Assembly (NCBI RefSeq): GCF_003051005.1
Contig: NZ_QAOW01000003.1
Span: 451,148 to 515,147 of the forward strand
Source: Rhodococcus sp. OK519
Lineage (GTDB): Bacteria; Actinomycetota; Actinomycetes; Mycobacteriales; Mycobacteriaceae
Direction: 5' to 3'
DNA: 64,000 bases
A model generated the notes under the pieces. The model saw nothing but the letters and a program-made list of their open reading frames with translations. It was not told the origin of the DNA and did no database searches. Of the stretch, positions 48,580-58,000 are shown piece after piece. A program made the position numbers and the translations under genes. Each line of letters opens with the position of its first letter. The first letter of the stretch is position 1.

Positions 48580-49881
48580 ATGAATTCGCGACGCGGGGAC
48601 CGCGACGGACGCTTCACCACTGCACGACGTCGAATCGCGGTGGCCACGGCGGCGTTCGCACTGGGTGCCTCCCTCGCGGTGAGCGTGGGTACGGCGCCGG
48701 TCGCCGGAGCAGTCGCCCCCACGTTCAACCCGGGTTCCCGGCCCGGCAACGCGTCGGAGGTAGCGGCAGTCACCGAGGCGGTCCGAAACCACCTGGCGGG
48801 CACCGCGGGAGCGGCCATCGCCATCGTGAAGCCCTCGCCCGACAATCCGGCGGTCTCGATCACCACCACCTACTACTTCGGCGACGCGGACAAGTCGGGC
48901 CCGATCGCGGTCGGACCCCAGACCCGGTTCGAGATCGGCTCACAGACCAAGACATTCACCGCGGCCCTGCTCGCCCAACAGATTCAGCAGGGCAACTTGG
49001 CCCTCAACGACAACGCTCAGCGCTTGGTGCCCACGGACGCCGACGTCACGGTGCCGAGCCGCGACGGCAAGCAGATCACCCTCCGAGAACTGGCCGCCCA
49101 CCGCTCCGGCCTGCAGCGCGACCCCGCGAACATGGGAGGCGGCTGCGCTGCCGAGGCGAACTACGACGCCGCGAAGCTGGCCGAGGGCCTGAAAGATCCC
49201 GGCGCCCTGGACTTCACCCCGGGTACCGACTGGCTGTACTCCAACTGGGGATTCGGCCTGCTCGGGTCGCTTCTGACCAATGCGTTCGAGCCCGGCAAAC
49301 CGGCCTATGGGGAGGTCGTGAAGCGGGAGCTCACCGTTCCACTCGGCATGTCGCACACCGAGCTCGAACCGGCTGCGAATCCCTCACTGGCCGTGCCGTA
49401 CAGCGGGGGCGTTCCCGTCTGCTACCACGACAACACCGGCACCATCGCGGGCGCCGGCGGACTGGTCAGCACGGTCGAGGACATGGCGATCTGGGCCGAG
49501 GCGACAATGGGCAGGGGATCAAACCCGCTGGCCCCGACCCTGAAGACGACACTCGATCGCATCGCCTCGGGCCCGGCGGGTAACGACATGCAGATGGGCA
49601 TGGCATGGCAGTTGTATCCGGCTCTCCCGACATCCGAGTTCCCGGCGTACGCCTACAAGGACGGCACCACGCAGGGCTCCCAGAGTGCCACCGAACTGGT
49701 GCCGTCCGAGGACTGGGCGGTCACCGTGCTCACCAACGAGCGGAACGCGAATCCCAGCGCCGTCGCCGACCAGCTGCGTGAGCAACTGGCAACCGCGGGC
49801 AGCGACGAGCCCGTCCCCGCCGGATCGTCCGGCAACACCGGATCTTTCTGGAACATAGGGCGAATCCCGTTCGGGAGCTGA
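48580..49881 (+). CDS. Secreted serine hydrolase, class C beta-lactamase/carboxypeptidase-like
   Basis: 433 aa. Twin-arginine-poor but Sec-like signal: basic RRRIAVATAAFALGASLAVS followed by PVAGAVA. Catalytic motifs of the beta-lactamase-related family: SxxK at 121-124 (EIGSQTKTFTAALL), YSN near 223 (WLYSNWGFGLLGS), and HRSGL. The usual KTG-like third motif is replaced by YKDGTTQGSQ, as in esterases and D-aminopeptidases of this group. It likely acts outside the membrane on a D-amino acid peptide or ester. Confidence 0.85.
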   Translation: MNSRRGDRDGRFTTARRRIAVATAAFALGASLAVSVGTAPVAGAVAPTFNPGSRPGNASEVAAVTEAVRNHLAGTAGAAIAIVKPSPDNPAVSITTTYYFGDADKSGPIAVGPQTRFEIGSQTKTFTAALLAQQIQQGNLALNDNAQRLVPTDADVTVPSRDGKQITLRELAAHRSGLQRDPANMGGGCAAEANYDAAKLAEGLKDPGALDFTPGTDWLYSNWGFGLLGSLLTNAFEPGKPAYGEVVKRELTVPLGMSHTELEPAANPSLAVPYSGGVPVCYHDNTGTIAGAGGLVSTVEDMAIWAEATMGRGSNPLAPTLKTTLDRIASGPAGNDMQMGMAWQLYPALPTSEFPAYAYKDGTTQGSQSATELVPSEDWAVTVLTNERNANPSAVADQLREQLATAGSDEPVPAGSSGNTGSFWNIGRIPFGS

Positions 49882-49946
49882 CACCTACGCGCGGCCACTG
49901 GGTAGAATCGGGACCGGCCACATCCGATCCACAGGATCGAGAAGTC

Positions 49947-50732
49947 ATGGACCTGCATCTGACCGGTAGGTGTGCCGTCGTCACCGGCGCAAGCAAGGGC
50001 ATCGGACTCGCGGTGACCAGTGCGCTGGTCGCAGAGGGTGCTCACGTCGTCGCCGGATCCCGCACTCGCACTGCGGAACTCCAGTCGATGGAGGCGGACG
50101 GAAATGTGACGTTCGTGGCGTGCGACCTGTCCACCGCGGAGGGCCCGGTGGCCCTGATCGAGGCGGCCGCCGCTCGTGGCGGAGTGGACGTCCTGGTCAA
50201 CAACGCCGGCGCCGTCACGCCGCGCACCGGCGGCTTCGCGAGCGTCTCCGACGACGACTGGATCGCCTCGCTGACCCTGACGTTCCTCTCCGCGGTGCGC
50301 ACCACCCGCGCCGCGCTCCCCCAGATCGTCCGCCGCGGCGGCGGGTCGATCGTCACCGTCAGCTCGGTCAACGCGTTCCTCCCGGACCCGGGGGTGGTCG
50401 ACTACTGCGCTGCTAAGGCCGCGCTCACCAACTTCTGCAAATCGCTGTCCAAAGAGGTTGCCGGTCAGAATATTCGAGTCAATACGGTCAGCCCCGGGCC
50501 GGTGACCACCGCACTGTGGCTTGCCGACGACGGAGTCGCCTCCACTGTCGCCCGGGTCAGCGGCAGCACAGCCGAGTCGGTAGTCGAGGCGGCCGCCGCC
50601 GGCTCGGAGACGGGACGGTTCACCCGCCCCGACGAGGTGGCCGATCTCGTCGCCTTTCTCGCGAGCGATCGTTCCGGCAACATCACGGGCGCCGACTTCG
50701 TCATCGACGGCGGACTGATCAAAACCCTCTGA
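49947..50732 (+). CDS. Short-chain dehydrogenase/reductase
   Basis: 261 aa classical SDR: VVTGASKGIGLAVTSAL cofactor motif, DVLVNNAGAVTP, catalytic Ser in SIVTVSSVNAF and YCAAKAAL with the YxxxK. TRPDEVADLVAFLASDRSG is the usual C-terminal block. An Arg after the first glycine motif (SRTRT) suggests NADP(H). The methyltransferase gene follows after 36 bp. Substrate unknown. Confidence 0.92.
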   Translation: MDLHLTGRCAVVTGASKGIGLAVTSALVAEGAHVVAGSRTRTAELQSMEADGNVTFVACDLSTAEGPVALIEAAAARGGVDVLVNNAGAVTPRTGGFASVSDDDWIASLTLTFLSAVRTTRAALPQIVRRGGGSIVTVSSVNAFLPDPGVVDYCAAKAALTNFCKSLSKEVAGQNIRVNTVSPGPVTTALWLADDGVASTVARVSGSTAESVVEAAAAGSETGRFTRPDEVADLVAFLASDRSGNITGADFVIDGGLIKTL

Positions 50733-50768
50733 TCTCGAAACCCTTTGATTGCAGGGACAATCGGTGCC

Positions 50769-51527
50769 ATGGACCGCACATTCGACGAACTGGTCGCGGA
50801 GGCCGAGGCCGCTCCGATGGAGGGCTGGGAGTTCTCGTGGCTCGACGGGCGCGCCACCGAACAGCGCCCGTCGTGGGGCTATCAACGAGTCCTGGGCACA
50901 CGCCTGGCGCGAGCGACGGCCGCCCTCGACATCGAGACCGGCGGCGGGGAAGTCCTTGCGGGCGCCGGCGCGATGCCGCGAACCATGGTGGCGACCGAGT
51001 CGTGGCCGCCCAACATCGCGAAGGCGACCGCGCTGCTGCACCCGATGGGTGCGGTGGTGGTCGCGGCTCCGGACGAGCCACCACTGCCGTTCGCGGACAA
51101 CGCCTTCGATCTCGTCAGCAGCCGTCACCCCAATACCGTGGCGTGGGCGGACATCGCGCGGGTGCTCGTCCCCGGTGGAACCTATCTGGCCCAGCACGTC
51201 GGCCCCGAGAGCGTGTTCGAACTGGCCGAGTTCTTCCTCGGTCCACAGCCCGAGGCACGACGCCTCCGGCATCCGGACACCGAGTCCGCCGACGCGCGCT
51301 CCGCCGGACTGGAGATCGTGGACCTACGGTTCGAGCGACTACGCGTGGAGTTCTTCGACATCGGCGCGGTGATCTACTTCCTGCGGAAAGTGATCTGGAT
51401 CGTTCCCGGATTCACCGTCGATGCCTATTCCGAACGCCTGCGTGACCTCGATCAGCACATCCGGGCGGAAGGGATGTTCGTCGCGCACTCCACCCGTTTC
51501 CTCATCGAGGCCCGCAAACCGTACTGA
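50769..51527 (+). CDS. SAM-dependent methyltransferase, 252 aa
   Basis: Class I fold: ALDIETGGGEVLAGAGAMP is motif I (GxGxG variant), LPFADNAFDLVSSRHPN and ADIARVLVPGGTYLAQHVG follow. The C-terminal half lacks a diagnostic substrate motif. ATG at 50769 follows GACAAT by 7 bases, so this message may also be leaderless even though the SDR gene is close upstream. It may modify a small molecule. Confidence 0.82.
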   Translation: MDRTFDELVAEAEAAPMEGWEFSWLDGRATEQRPSWGYQRVLGTRLARATAALDIETGGGEVLAGAGAMPRTMVATESWPPNIAKATALLHPMGAVVVAAPDEPPLPFADNAFDLVSSRHPNTVAWADIARVLVPGGTYLAQHVGPESVFELAEFFLGPQPEARRLRHPDTESADARSAGLEIVDLRFERLRVEFFDIGAVIYFLRKVIWIVPGFTVDAYSERLRDLDQHIRAEGMFVAHSTRFLIEARKPY

Positions 51528-51542
51528 GCCTGGTCACGGACT

Positions 51543-52178
51543 TCAGGACGCGTGGGCCGGCCTGGCCCGGCCGAAGCGGGCGAGGGCCTCGTCGACGGTG
51601 TCGGACGCGACGGCCAGGCCTCGACGCTCGAGCCAGGGCAGGGTTCCGTCCACGATGCGCTCGAGCACCTGCGGGAGGGCGAGCGGCAACAGCGTGACGC
51701 CGTCCGCGACGTCGGCGGCCTGGATGTCGGCGATCAGGCCGGCGAGTCCGTGCGGCGTCCCCACGTACGAGAGTGTCGTCGGCTGGTGCGGAACTCCGAG
51801 TGTCTCGTCGAGCAGCGCCAGTTCGGCACGCGCGCTTCGGGAGTCGTCGGCGATGAGAGTTTCGATGTCGACGAGGACGGTGACGCTGTCGGGGTCACGC
51901 CCCTCAGCGGCCACCTGCGCACGGATGCGACTGCGGGTCTGCTGCGCCTCACGCAGATCGACGGCCTGGACACGGTGGACGACGGCGGGCGAGGCGGCGA
52001 GATCGAGCGCGTCGGGTCCGACGGTCAGGTCGACCCAGTAGTCGGGCCCGGTGAGCGGGACGTTACCGGCAATACGCGAGGACGCAGGATGACGGCCGGC
52101 GCCGGACAGTTCGACGGCCACCCGGAGCGGACGTCGCGGTGTGATGGAACGGATGGAAGCAAAGACGGACTGGGACAT
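51543..52178 (-). CDS. Short luciferase-like (LLM) protein, 211 aa
   Basis: LLM flavin or F420 monooxygenases are normally 300-400 aa. This one keeps a beta-strand start (PLRVAVELSGAG), a middle region (TRSRIRAQVAAEGRDPDSVTV) and the typical C-terminal block (GLAGLIADIQAADVADGVTL, then LPQVLERIVDGTLPWLERRG), but lacks most of the substrate and flavin-binding N-terminal half. It may be a reduced, possibly non-catalytic, family member. ATG start. A tiny Cys-containing ORF (52224-52238) precedes it. Confidence 0.7.
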   Translation of the reverse strand: MSQSVFASIRSITPRRPLRVAVELSGAGRHPASSRIAGNVPLTGPDYWVDLTVGPDALDLAASPAVVHRVQAVDLREAQQTRSRIRAQVAAEGRDPDSVTVLVDIETLIADDSRSARAELALLDETLGVPHQPTTLSYVGTPHGLAGLIADIQAADVADGVTLLPLALPQVLERIVDGTLPWLERRGLAVASDTVDEALARFGRARPAHAS

Positions 52179-52223
52179 GATGATTCCTCGGGAAGAACGG
52201 AGTGTGGTGGGCGGCGCGAAAGG

Positions 52224-52238
52224 TCAGCGCCGACACAT
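52224..52238 (-). CDS. Candidate five-codon leader ORF (MCRR stop)
   Basis: On the minus strand ATG-TGT-CGG-CGC-TGA lies 45 bases upstream of the luciferase-like start. TACCTC, one base off the TANNNT -10 pattern, is exactly 7 bases before its ATG, so the message could begin with this codon. A Cys codon followed by Arg codons suggests translational sensing of cysteine supply. Such a short ORF can occur by chance, so confidence is low. Confidence 0.3.
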   Translation of the reverse strand: MCRR

Positions 52239-52381
52239 TTCCGAGGAGGTACGGCACAGGTCGACATGACGGCGGGACCACTGCCCGCTCCGATCGATCG
52301 ACTCCATGCGCGTCACGCTATCCCCCGTCGCTGTCCCCCACCACAGTTCGGATCACGAAGATCCGAGTCGATTCGAATCGA

Positions 52382-53695
52382 TTACACGCACTCGGCGGCA
52401 CCGTCGATGGTGCTCGAGAAGCCACGGGTCTCGGGGACCGGGTTCCACAAGCCGTCGGTCTTGCCGTAGTTCCAGGTCTGCTCGCCGGCAACCAGCTGGC
52501 GGACGGCGGCGATGAGGCGCTCGACGTCGTCGGATCCGGTGCCCAGACCCAGGCTCGCGCGCACGGCGCCACCGGCGTGGCCGATGCGGTTCAGCAGCGG
52601 GTGGGCGCAGAAGCGGCCGTCGCGCACGCCGATGCCGTGCTCGGCCGACAGGTACGCGGCGATCTGACCGGGCTCGTAGCCGTCGATCGTGAAGGTGACG
52701 ATGCCGACGCTGTCCGGGGCGTCCGACCACAGGCGCAGCAACTGCACGCCCTCGATCTCGCCGAGGCCCTCCGCGAGACGCGTCGACAGGACGCGCTCGT
52801 GCTCGACGACAGTGTCGAAGTCCAACGCGGACAATGCATCACACGCCGCAGCGAGGGCCGCGACGCCGAGGACGTTGGGGCTGCCGGCCTCGTGACGAGC
52901 CGGAGCCGGTGCCCAGAACGTCTCGTCGACCGTCACCTCACGCACGGCGCCACCGCCGGCGAGGTACGGCTCGGCCGCATCGAGCCAGTCGCGACGACCG
53001 ACGAGCACACCGGCACCGAACGGCGCGTACAGCTTGTGCCCGGAGAAGGCCAGGTAGTCGACGCCGCTCTCGGACAGGCTCACACGGCGGTGCGGGGTGA
53101 GCTGCGCGCCGTCGACGAGGATGCGGGCGCCACAGCGGTGCGCGATCTCGGCGAGCTCGGCGATGGGGAGGACCTCGCCGGTGACGTTGGAGGCGCCGGT
53201 GATCGCGAGGAGTGCGGCAGGCTTGACGCTCAGCTCGGCAACGATGCGGCGAATGGTCTCGGCCACGGTGTCGGCTGCCTCGACGACGCGGGAGTTCTTC
53301 CACGGCAAGAAGTTTGCGTGGTGCTCGATGTCGAGGACCACGACGTCACCGGGAACGCAGGTCGCGAGGAGGTTGAGCGAGTCGGTGGTGTTGCGAGTGA
53401 AGACCACTACCTGGTCGTCATCGGTGTCGACGAAGCGCTCGACGGACCCGCGGGCACTCTCGTACGCCTCGGTGCTCACACGGGAGGCGTAGCCGGCACC
53501 GCGGTGGACGCTCGCGTAGAACGGCAGCAGCTCCTGCACACGGTCGGTGACCTGCGCCAGAGCGGGAGCGCTGGCTGCGTAGTCGAAGTTTGCATAAACG
53601 CAGGTTCCACCCCCGACGAGCGGAACCTGCAAGTCACAGCCGGAAACCCGGGCGATCGGGGCGGTGGCACAGGCGGTGGTGAGTACAGCAGTCAT
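52382..53695 (-). CDS. Class V aminotransferase / cysteine desulfurase-like (SufS type)
   Basis: 437 aa. PLP lysine in LAFSGHKLYAPFGAGVLVG, phosphate-binding GASNVTGEVLPI, DGAQLTPHRRV with the cofactor Asp, and an Asn-Phe-Asp-Tyr-Ala start block. A cysteine in VRDGRFCAHPLLNR matches the position of the persulfide-forming Cys of SufS-type desulfurases, so sulfur release from cysteine or a related substrate is likely. ATG at 53695 has GAAGGA 7 bases upstream. A SAM-IV-type riboswitch in the leader links it to methionine/SAM status. It is not in a suf operon. Confidence 0.85.
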   Translation of the reverse strand: MTAVLTTACATAPIARVSGCDLQVPLVGGGTCVYANFDYAASAPALAQVTDRVQELLPFYASVHRGAGYASRVSTEAYESARGSVERFVDTDDDQVVVFTRNTTDSLNLLATCVPGDVVVLDIEHHANFLPWKNSRVVEAADTVAETIRRIVAELSVKPAALLAITGASNVTGEVLPIAELAEIAHRCGARILVDGAQLTPHRRVSLSESGVDYLAFSGHKLYAPFGAGVLVGRRDWLDAAEPYLAGGGAVREVTVDETFWAPAPARHEAGSPNVLGVAALAAACDALSALDFDTVVEHERVLSTRLAEGLGEIEGVQLLRLWSDAPDSVGIVTFTIDGYEPGQIAAYLSAEHGIGVRDGRFCAHPLLNRIGHAGGAVRASLGLGTGSDDVERLIAAVRQLVAGEQTWNYGKTDGLWNPVPETRGFSSTIDGAAECV

Positions 53696-53702
53696 CACAA
53701 AA

Positions 53703-53722
53703 TCCTTCGGGTCCGGGACCCG
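53703..53722 (-). promoter_or_regulatory. Hairpin touching the ribosome site of the desulfurase gene
   Basis: CGGGTC and GACCCG (53708-53722) form a 6-bp hairpin whose base meets the GAAGGA ribosome site (53703-53708). It lies between the riboswitch and the start codon and could be the expression platform. Confidence 0.4.
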
Positions 53723-53764
53723 TCGGCAGTGAAGACTGAATGCCACCGGAGTCCGCGCTTGCCG

Positions 53765-53866
53765 TGGCCTCATGGCGCACAGCCTGGTCGTCACCCGGAG
53801 CACCCCACCGCGGTTGGAGGGTTGCCGACCAGCTAGCCGGGGCTTGATGCTGGTACTCGTGACCTG
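53765..53866 (-). ncRNA. SAM-IV-type riboswitch
   Basis: The minus strand contains the conserved run GGTCACGAGTACCAGCATCA, then AGCCCCGGCTAGCTGG, CGGCAACCCTCCAACCGCGG and TGGGGTGCTCCGGGTGACGA. These are the P1, P2 and P3 arms and the GGCAACC core of the SAM-clan aptamers, in the arrangement of the actinobacterial SAM-IV class. GGTC and GACC at the two ends (53863 and 53786) can pair as P1. SAM binding would turn down the desulfurase-like gene 70 bases downstream. The 250 bp between here and the YCII gene at 54118 show nothing else. Confidence 0.85.
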
Positions 53867-54117
53867 GCAACGAGGATGTCAGAGCCCTCCGCGCGATGTC
53901 AACCCACCGTCAACCCTTCCATCATGAGACGGTCATCACACTCCAGCTCGGCTCCTCGCGGCACCCAGTTGGCCGACAGCCTCCAGCCCGCGATCGGGGC
54001 CGTCCCGAAAACCCACCGCCACAGCATGATTGATTCGAACCGCCGGAGACGCACGCAGTGCGAGCAGCCGAACGTACGCACGGACGATCCCGGACCAGTC
54101 CGTGGACGGGAGCTCTC

Positions 54118-54822
54118 TCAGTCGGCAACGATCTGCCGGAGTTCGACGCACCCCTTGGGCCCGAGGGGGATCTTCGACGCGAGCGCCACCGCCGCTTCCC
54201 GATCGGGCGCGGACAGCACGTAGATGCCATTCGCGATCTCGTTGTCCTCGGTGAACGGCCCATCCGTCAGCAGCATCTCCCCGTCGCGCAGCCGCACGGT
54301 CGTCGCCGACGCCGGCTGGAACAGCGCCCCGGAACCCTTCACCCGATCGCCGGCGATCTCGCCGAACCGCTGGTGCTCGGCAACCCGTGCCTCCCACTCC
54401 GCCGACCCCGGTTCGCTCGCCGATCCCCGCGGTTCGCGCAGCAGCGCGGCCCACCACGTGTCCGTCGGTTCTTCCGCGGAGTTCCAGAACACCATCGGCC
54501 ACAGTTCCACGTGCCCGGTCGACACCTCTGGAACCTGCCGCACCAGCGACAGCGCGGCGTCCAGGTCCGCGGCGTCGAACACGTAGTAGCCGCCGACGGC
54601 CTCGGTGACCTCCGCGAACGGCCCGTCCGTCACGAGCGTGTTCCCGCCGTCGTGCCGGATGGTCGCGGCATCGGACGTGGGGTACAGCCCGCCACCCGCG
54701 ACGGCCTCCTGCGCCTTGGTCCAGAACTCCTGATGCCGCTGCATCGACGCGGTGTACGCGTCCGTGCCGGGAATCGACCCGGGGCCGCCCTCCTCGGCGG
54801 CGAGCAATGCCAGGTAGTACAT
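54118..54822 (-). CDS. Tandem YCII/DGPF-domain protein
   Basis: 234 aa with two YCII-related domains, each with the DGPF motif: LVTDGPFAEVTEAVGGYYVF in the first and MLLTDGPFTEDNEIANGIYV in the second. Such proteins are often encoded near ECF sigma factors and are thought to be small-molecule lyases or sensors; no sigma factor gene is next to it here. ATG at 54822 (MYYLALL) has GGAGG 8 bases upstream. A 13-bp direct repeat containing CCTCCCTCCGAC lies in its leader. Confidence 0.85.
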   Translation of the reverse strand: MYYLALLAAEEGGPGSIPGTDAYTASMQRHQEFWTKAQEAVAGGGLYPTSDAATIRHDGGNTLVTDGPFAEVTEAVGGYYVFDAADLDAALSLVRQVPEVSTGHVELWPMVFWNSAEEPTDTWWAALLREPRGSASEPGSAEWEARVAEHQRFGEIAGDRVKGSGALFQPASATTVRLRDGEMLLTDGPFTEDNEIANGIYVLSAPDREAAVALASKIPLGPKGCVELRQIVAD

Positions 54823-55037
54823 GTCGTCATCCTCCCTCCGACATCCTCCCTCCGACGCGGGGCCGATTACCCCGCTTTCGTGAACACGACGTGCCGCGGG
54901 CGCGGATTTCGACACATCCGGTGGAGAATCGTCAGGAAGAAGCGATTCGCCTGCCGGGCGGGTGTTCATCCTCCGGACACCTGGACGTGAGACAACTCGA
55001 TGTCCGCCCGACCAGGCACAGAGAGGGACGTCCCGGA

Positions 55038-58000
55038 TTGTCTGCCCAGCCAGCAACAGACCAGTCGGATCAGCGGTCTCCGCACCGGATACCCGCTGAG
55101 TTCCTTCGATCGGCCCTCGCGCCCGCACCACGCACCCTCGTCGACATCCTCGAGGCCACCGCAGCGGCCCATCCGGACGCCACCGCGATCGACGACGGCA
55201 CCGCACCGCTCACCTATCGCGAATTGCTGGACGAGATCGCGACCGGCGCCCGTTGGCTCGCCGACGCCGGCGTCGGCGCGGGAGAGCGGGTCGGCGTGCG
55301 GATGCCGTCGGGCTCGCGCAACCTGTACGTCGCGATCCTGTCGGTGCTCGCCGCCGGCGCCGCGTACGTGCCAGTCGACGCCGACGACCCCGACGAGCGC
55401 GCCGAACTGGTGTTCAGCGAGGCGCAGGTAGCGGCAATCCTCACCGCCGACGGCGTGCAACCCGGCACCGCGCCGCGCCGCGCCGCACCGGACGTCCGGC
55501 CCCCCACGCCGGACGATGACGCGTGGATCATCTTCACGTCAGGCTCCACGGGCACTCCCAAGGGCGTCGCGGTCACGCACCGCAATGCGGCAGCGTTCGT
55601 CGACGCCGAGGCTCGGATGTTCCTTCAGGGCGATCCGATCGGTGCGGAGGATCGGGTACTGGCGGGGCTGTCGGTGGCTTTCGACGCGTCGTGCGAGGAG
55701 ATGTGGCTCGCGTGGCGGCACGGCGCCGCACTGGTACCCGCACCCCGATCGCTGGTGCGCAGCGGCATGGATCTCGGACCGTGGCTGGTCTCGCGCGACG
55801 TCACGGTCGTCTCCACCGTTCCGACGCTCGCGGCGCTGTGGCCGGCCGAGGCGCTCGAGGCGGTGCGGCTGTTGATCTTCGGCGGCGAGGCCTGCCCGCC
55901 GGATCTGGCCGAACGGCTCGCCGTGCCCGGTCGCGAGGTGTGGAACACGTACGGCCCCACGGAGGCCACCGTCGTCGCGTGCGGCGCGCTCATGGACGGC
56001 ACCGGGCCGGTGCGCATCGGACTGCCCCTCGACGGCTGGGACCTCGCCGTGGTCGACGCGTCCGGTGAACCGGTCGCCGACGGTCAAGTCGGCGAACTCG
56101 TCATCGGCGGGGTCGGGCTCGCGCGGTATCTGGATCCCGCGAAGGATGCCGAGAAGTACGCACCGATGACGACGCTCGGCTGGGACCGCGCCTACCGCAG
56201 CGGCGACCTGGTCCGCCTCGATACGGCGGGTCTGCTGTTCCAGGGCCGCGCCGACGATCAGATCAAGCTCGGCGGACGCCGCATCGAACTCGGTGAGGTC
56301 GACAACGCACTGCAGAACCTCCCCGGGGTCAGCGGTGCCGCCGCCGCGGTTCGCAAGACCGCGGCGGGCACCTCGATCCTGGTCGGCTACATCGCCAGCA
56401 CCGACCCCGACTTCGATCTGAAGGCGGCTCGGGATCAACTGTCCGAGCACCTTCCCGCGGCCCTCGTGCCGCGGCTCGCACTGGTCGACGAACTACCGAC
56501 CCGAACGTCGGGCAAGGTCGACCGCAACGCATTGCCGTGGCCGCTGCCCGGTGCCCGCGAAGACACGGTCGATCCGGCCCTCAGCCTCGACGGCACCATG
56601 GCCTGGGTGGCCGGGCTGTGGGCTTCGATCCTCGGCGCGAGCGTCACCGGACCCGACGACGACTTCTTCGAACTCGGCGGGGGCTCACTGTCCGCCGCCC
56701 AATTGGTGTCGGCGCTGCGTGCGCGGTTCCCCCAAGTAACCGTGGCACAGCTGTACGACCATCCCCGACTCGGCTCCCTCGCCGGATTCCTCGACGACCT
56801 CGCCCCCGCCGCGGCCACCACGGCCCGGCACGTCGACCCCGTGCCGCGGCGGGCCCAGGCCGCGCAGATCGCGGTGACCGTGCCGCTGATGACGCTCACC
56901 GGACTGCAATGGGCGACGTGGTTGGCAATTACCGGCAACGTCCTCGCTTGGTTCGACGTCTCGTGGGCGCCGACACTGTCGTGGTGGTGGGTGGCGCTCG
57001 CGTTCTTCCTGTTCATCACCCCTCTGGGGCGGATGGGCATCGCGGTGATCGGGGCTCGCACGCTGCTGCGGCGGCTGAAACCGGGCACGTACGCGCGCGG
57101 CGGCCCCGAGCACCTGCGGCTGTGGATCGCACTGCGCCTCGTCGAGGCCAGCGGCGCCGACAACCTGTCCGGCGCACCGTGGATGCTGTACTTCGCCCGC
57201 GCCCTCGGCGCCCGCGTGGGACGCGGCGTCGACCTGCACACCCTCCCCCCGGTCACCGGGATGCTCGTCCTCGGTGACGGCTGTTCCGTCGAACCCGAGG
57301 TGGACCTGGCGGGCCACTGGATCGACGGAGACGTCGTGCACATCGGTGAGATCCGTATCGGCGACGGCGCCGCGATCGGCGCACGTTCGACGCTCCTGCC
57401 GGGCGCCCGCATCGGCCGGGGCGCCGAGGTGGCCGCGGGCTCGGCGGTGTTCGGCAAGGTCAAGGCGGGACAGCACTGGGCCGGCTCGCCCGCGGTCAAG
57501 GTCGGCAAGGCCATGCACCCGTGGCCCGATCGTGTGCCGCAGCGCGCTGTCCACTGGGTGCCCATCTTCGGCGTCACGTCCATCGTATTGGCCGGTATGC
57601 CGATCTTCGGCCTCGCCGCGGGCCTGCTCCTGATCGGCCGGCGAGTGCGTGACGCGTCCGATCGCGGCGACGCCTTCTGGCGCGCCCTGGCGATCCTGCC
57701 GGTCGCGACCGTGCTGAGCCTGTTCGTCTTCGCCGCGCTGACGGTGATCGCTGTGCGCCTGCTGTCGATCGGGCTCGACGAGGGCTACCACCCGGTGCGC
57801 AGCCGCATCGGGTGGCAGGCGTGGGCCACCGAGCGGCTCATGGACTCGGCCCGCACGTTCCTTTTCCCTCTGTACGCGAGCCTGCTGACGCCTCTGTGGC
57901 TGCGACTGCTCGGTGCGAAGGTCGGACGGGACACCGAGATCTCCACCGCCCTCGTGCTGCCCAAGTTCACCACCGTCGCCGACGGCGCCTTCCTCGCCGA

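Noticed and set aside
54807..55037. N-terminal extension of the Pls-like protein by up to 77 residues
   Set aside because: The extended part has no resemblance to adenylation enzymes and overlaps the start of the divergent YCII gene; a ribosome site supports a start near 55038.
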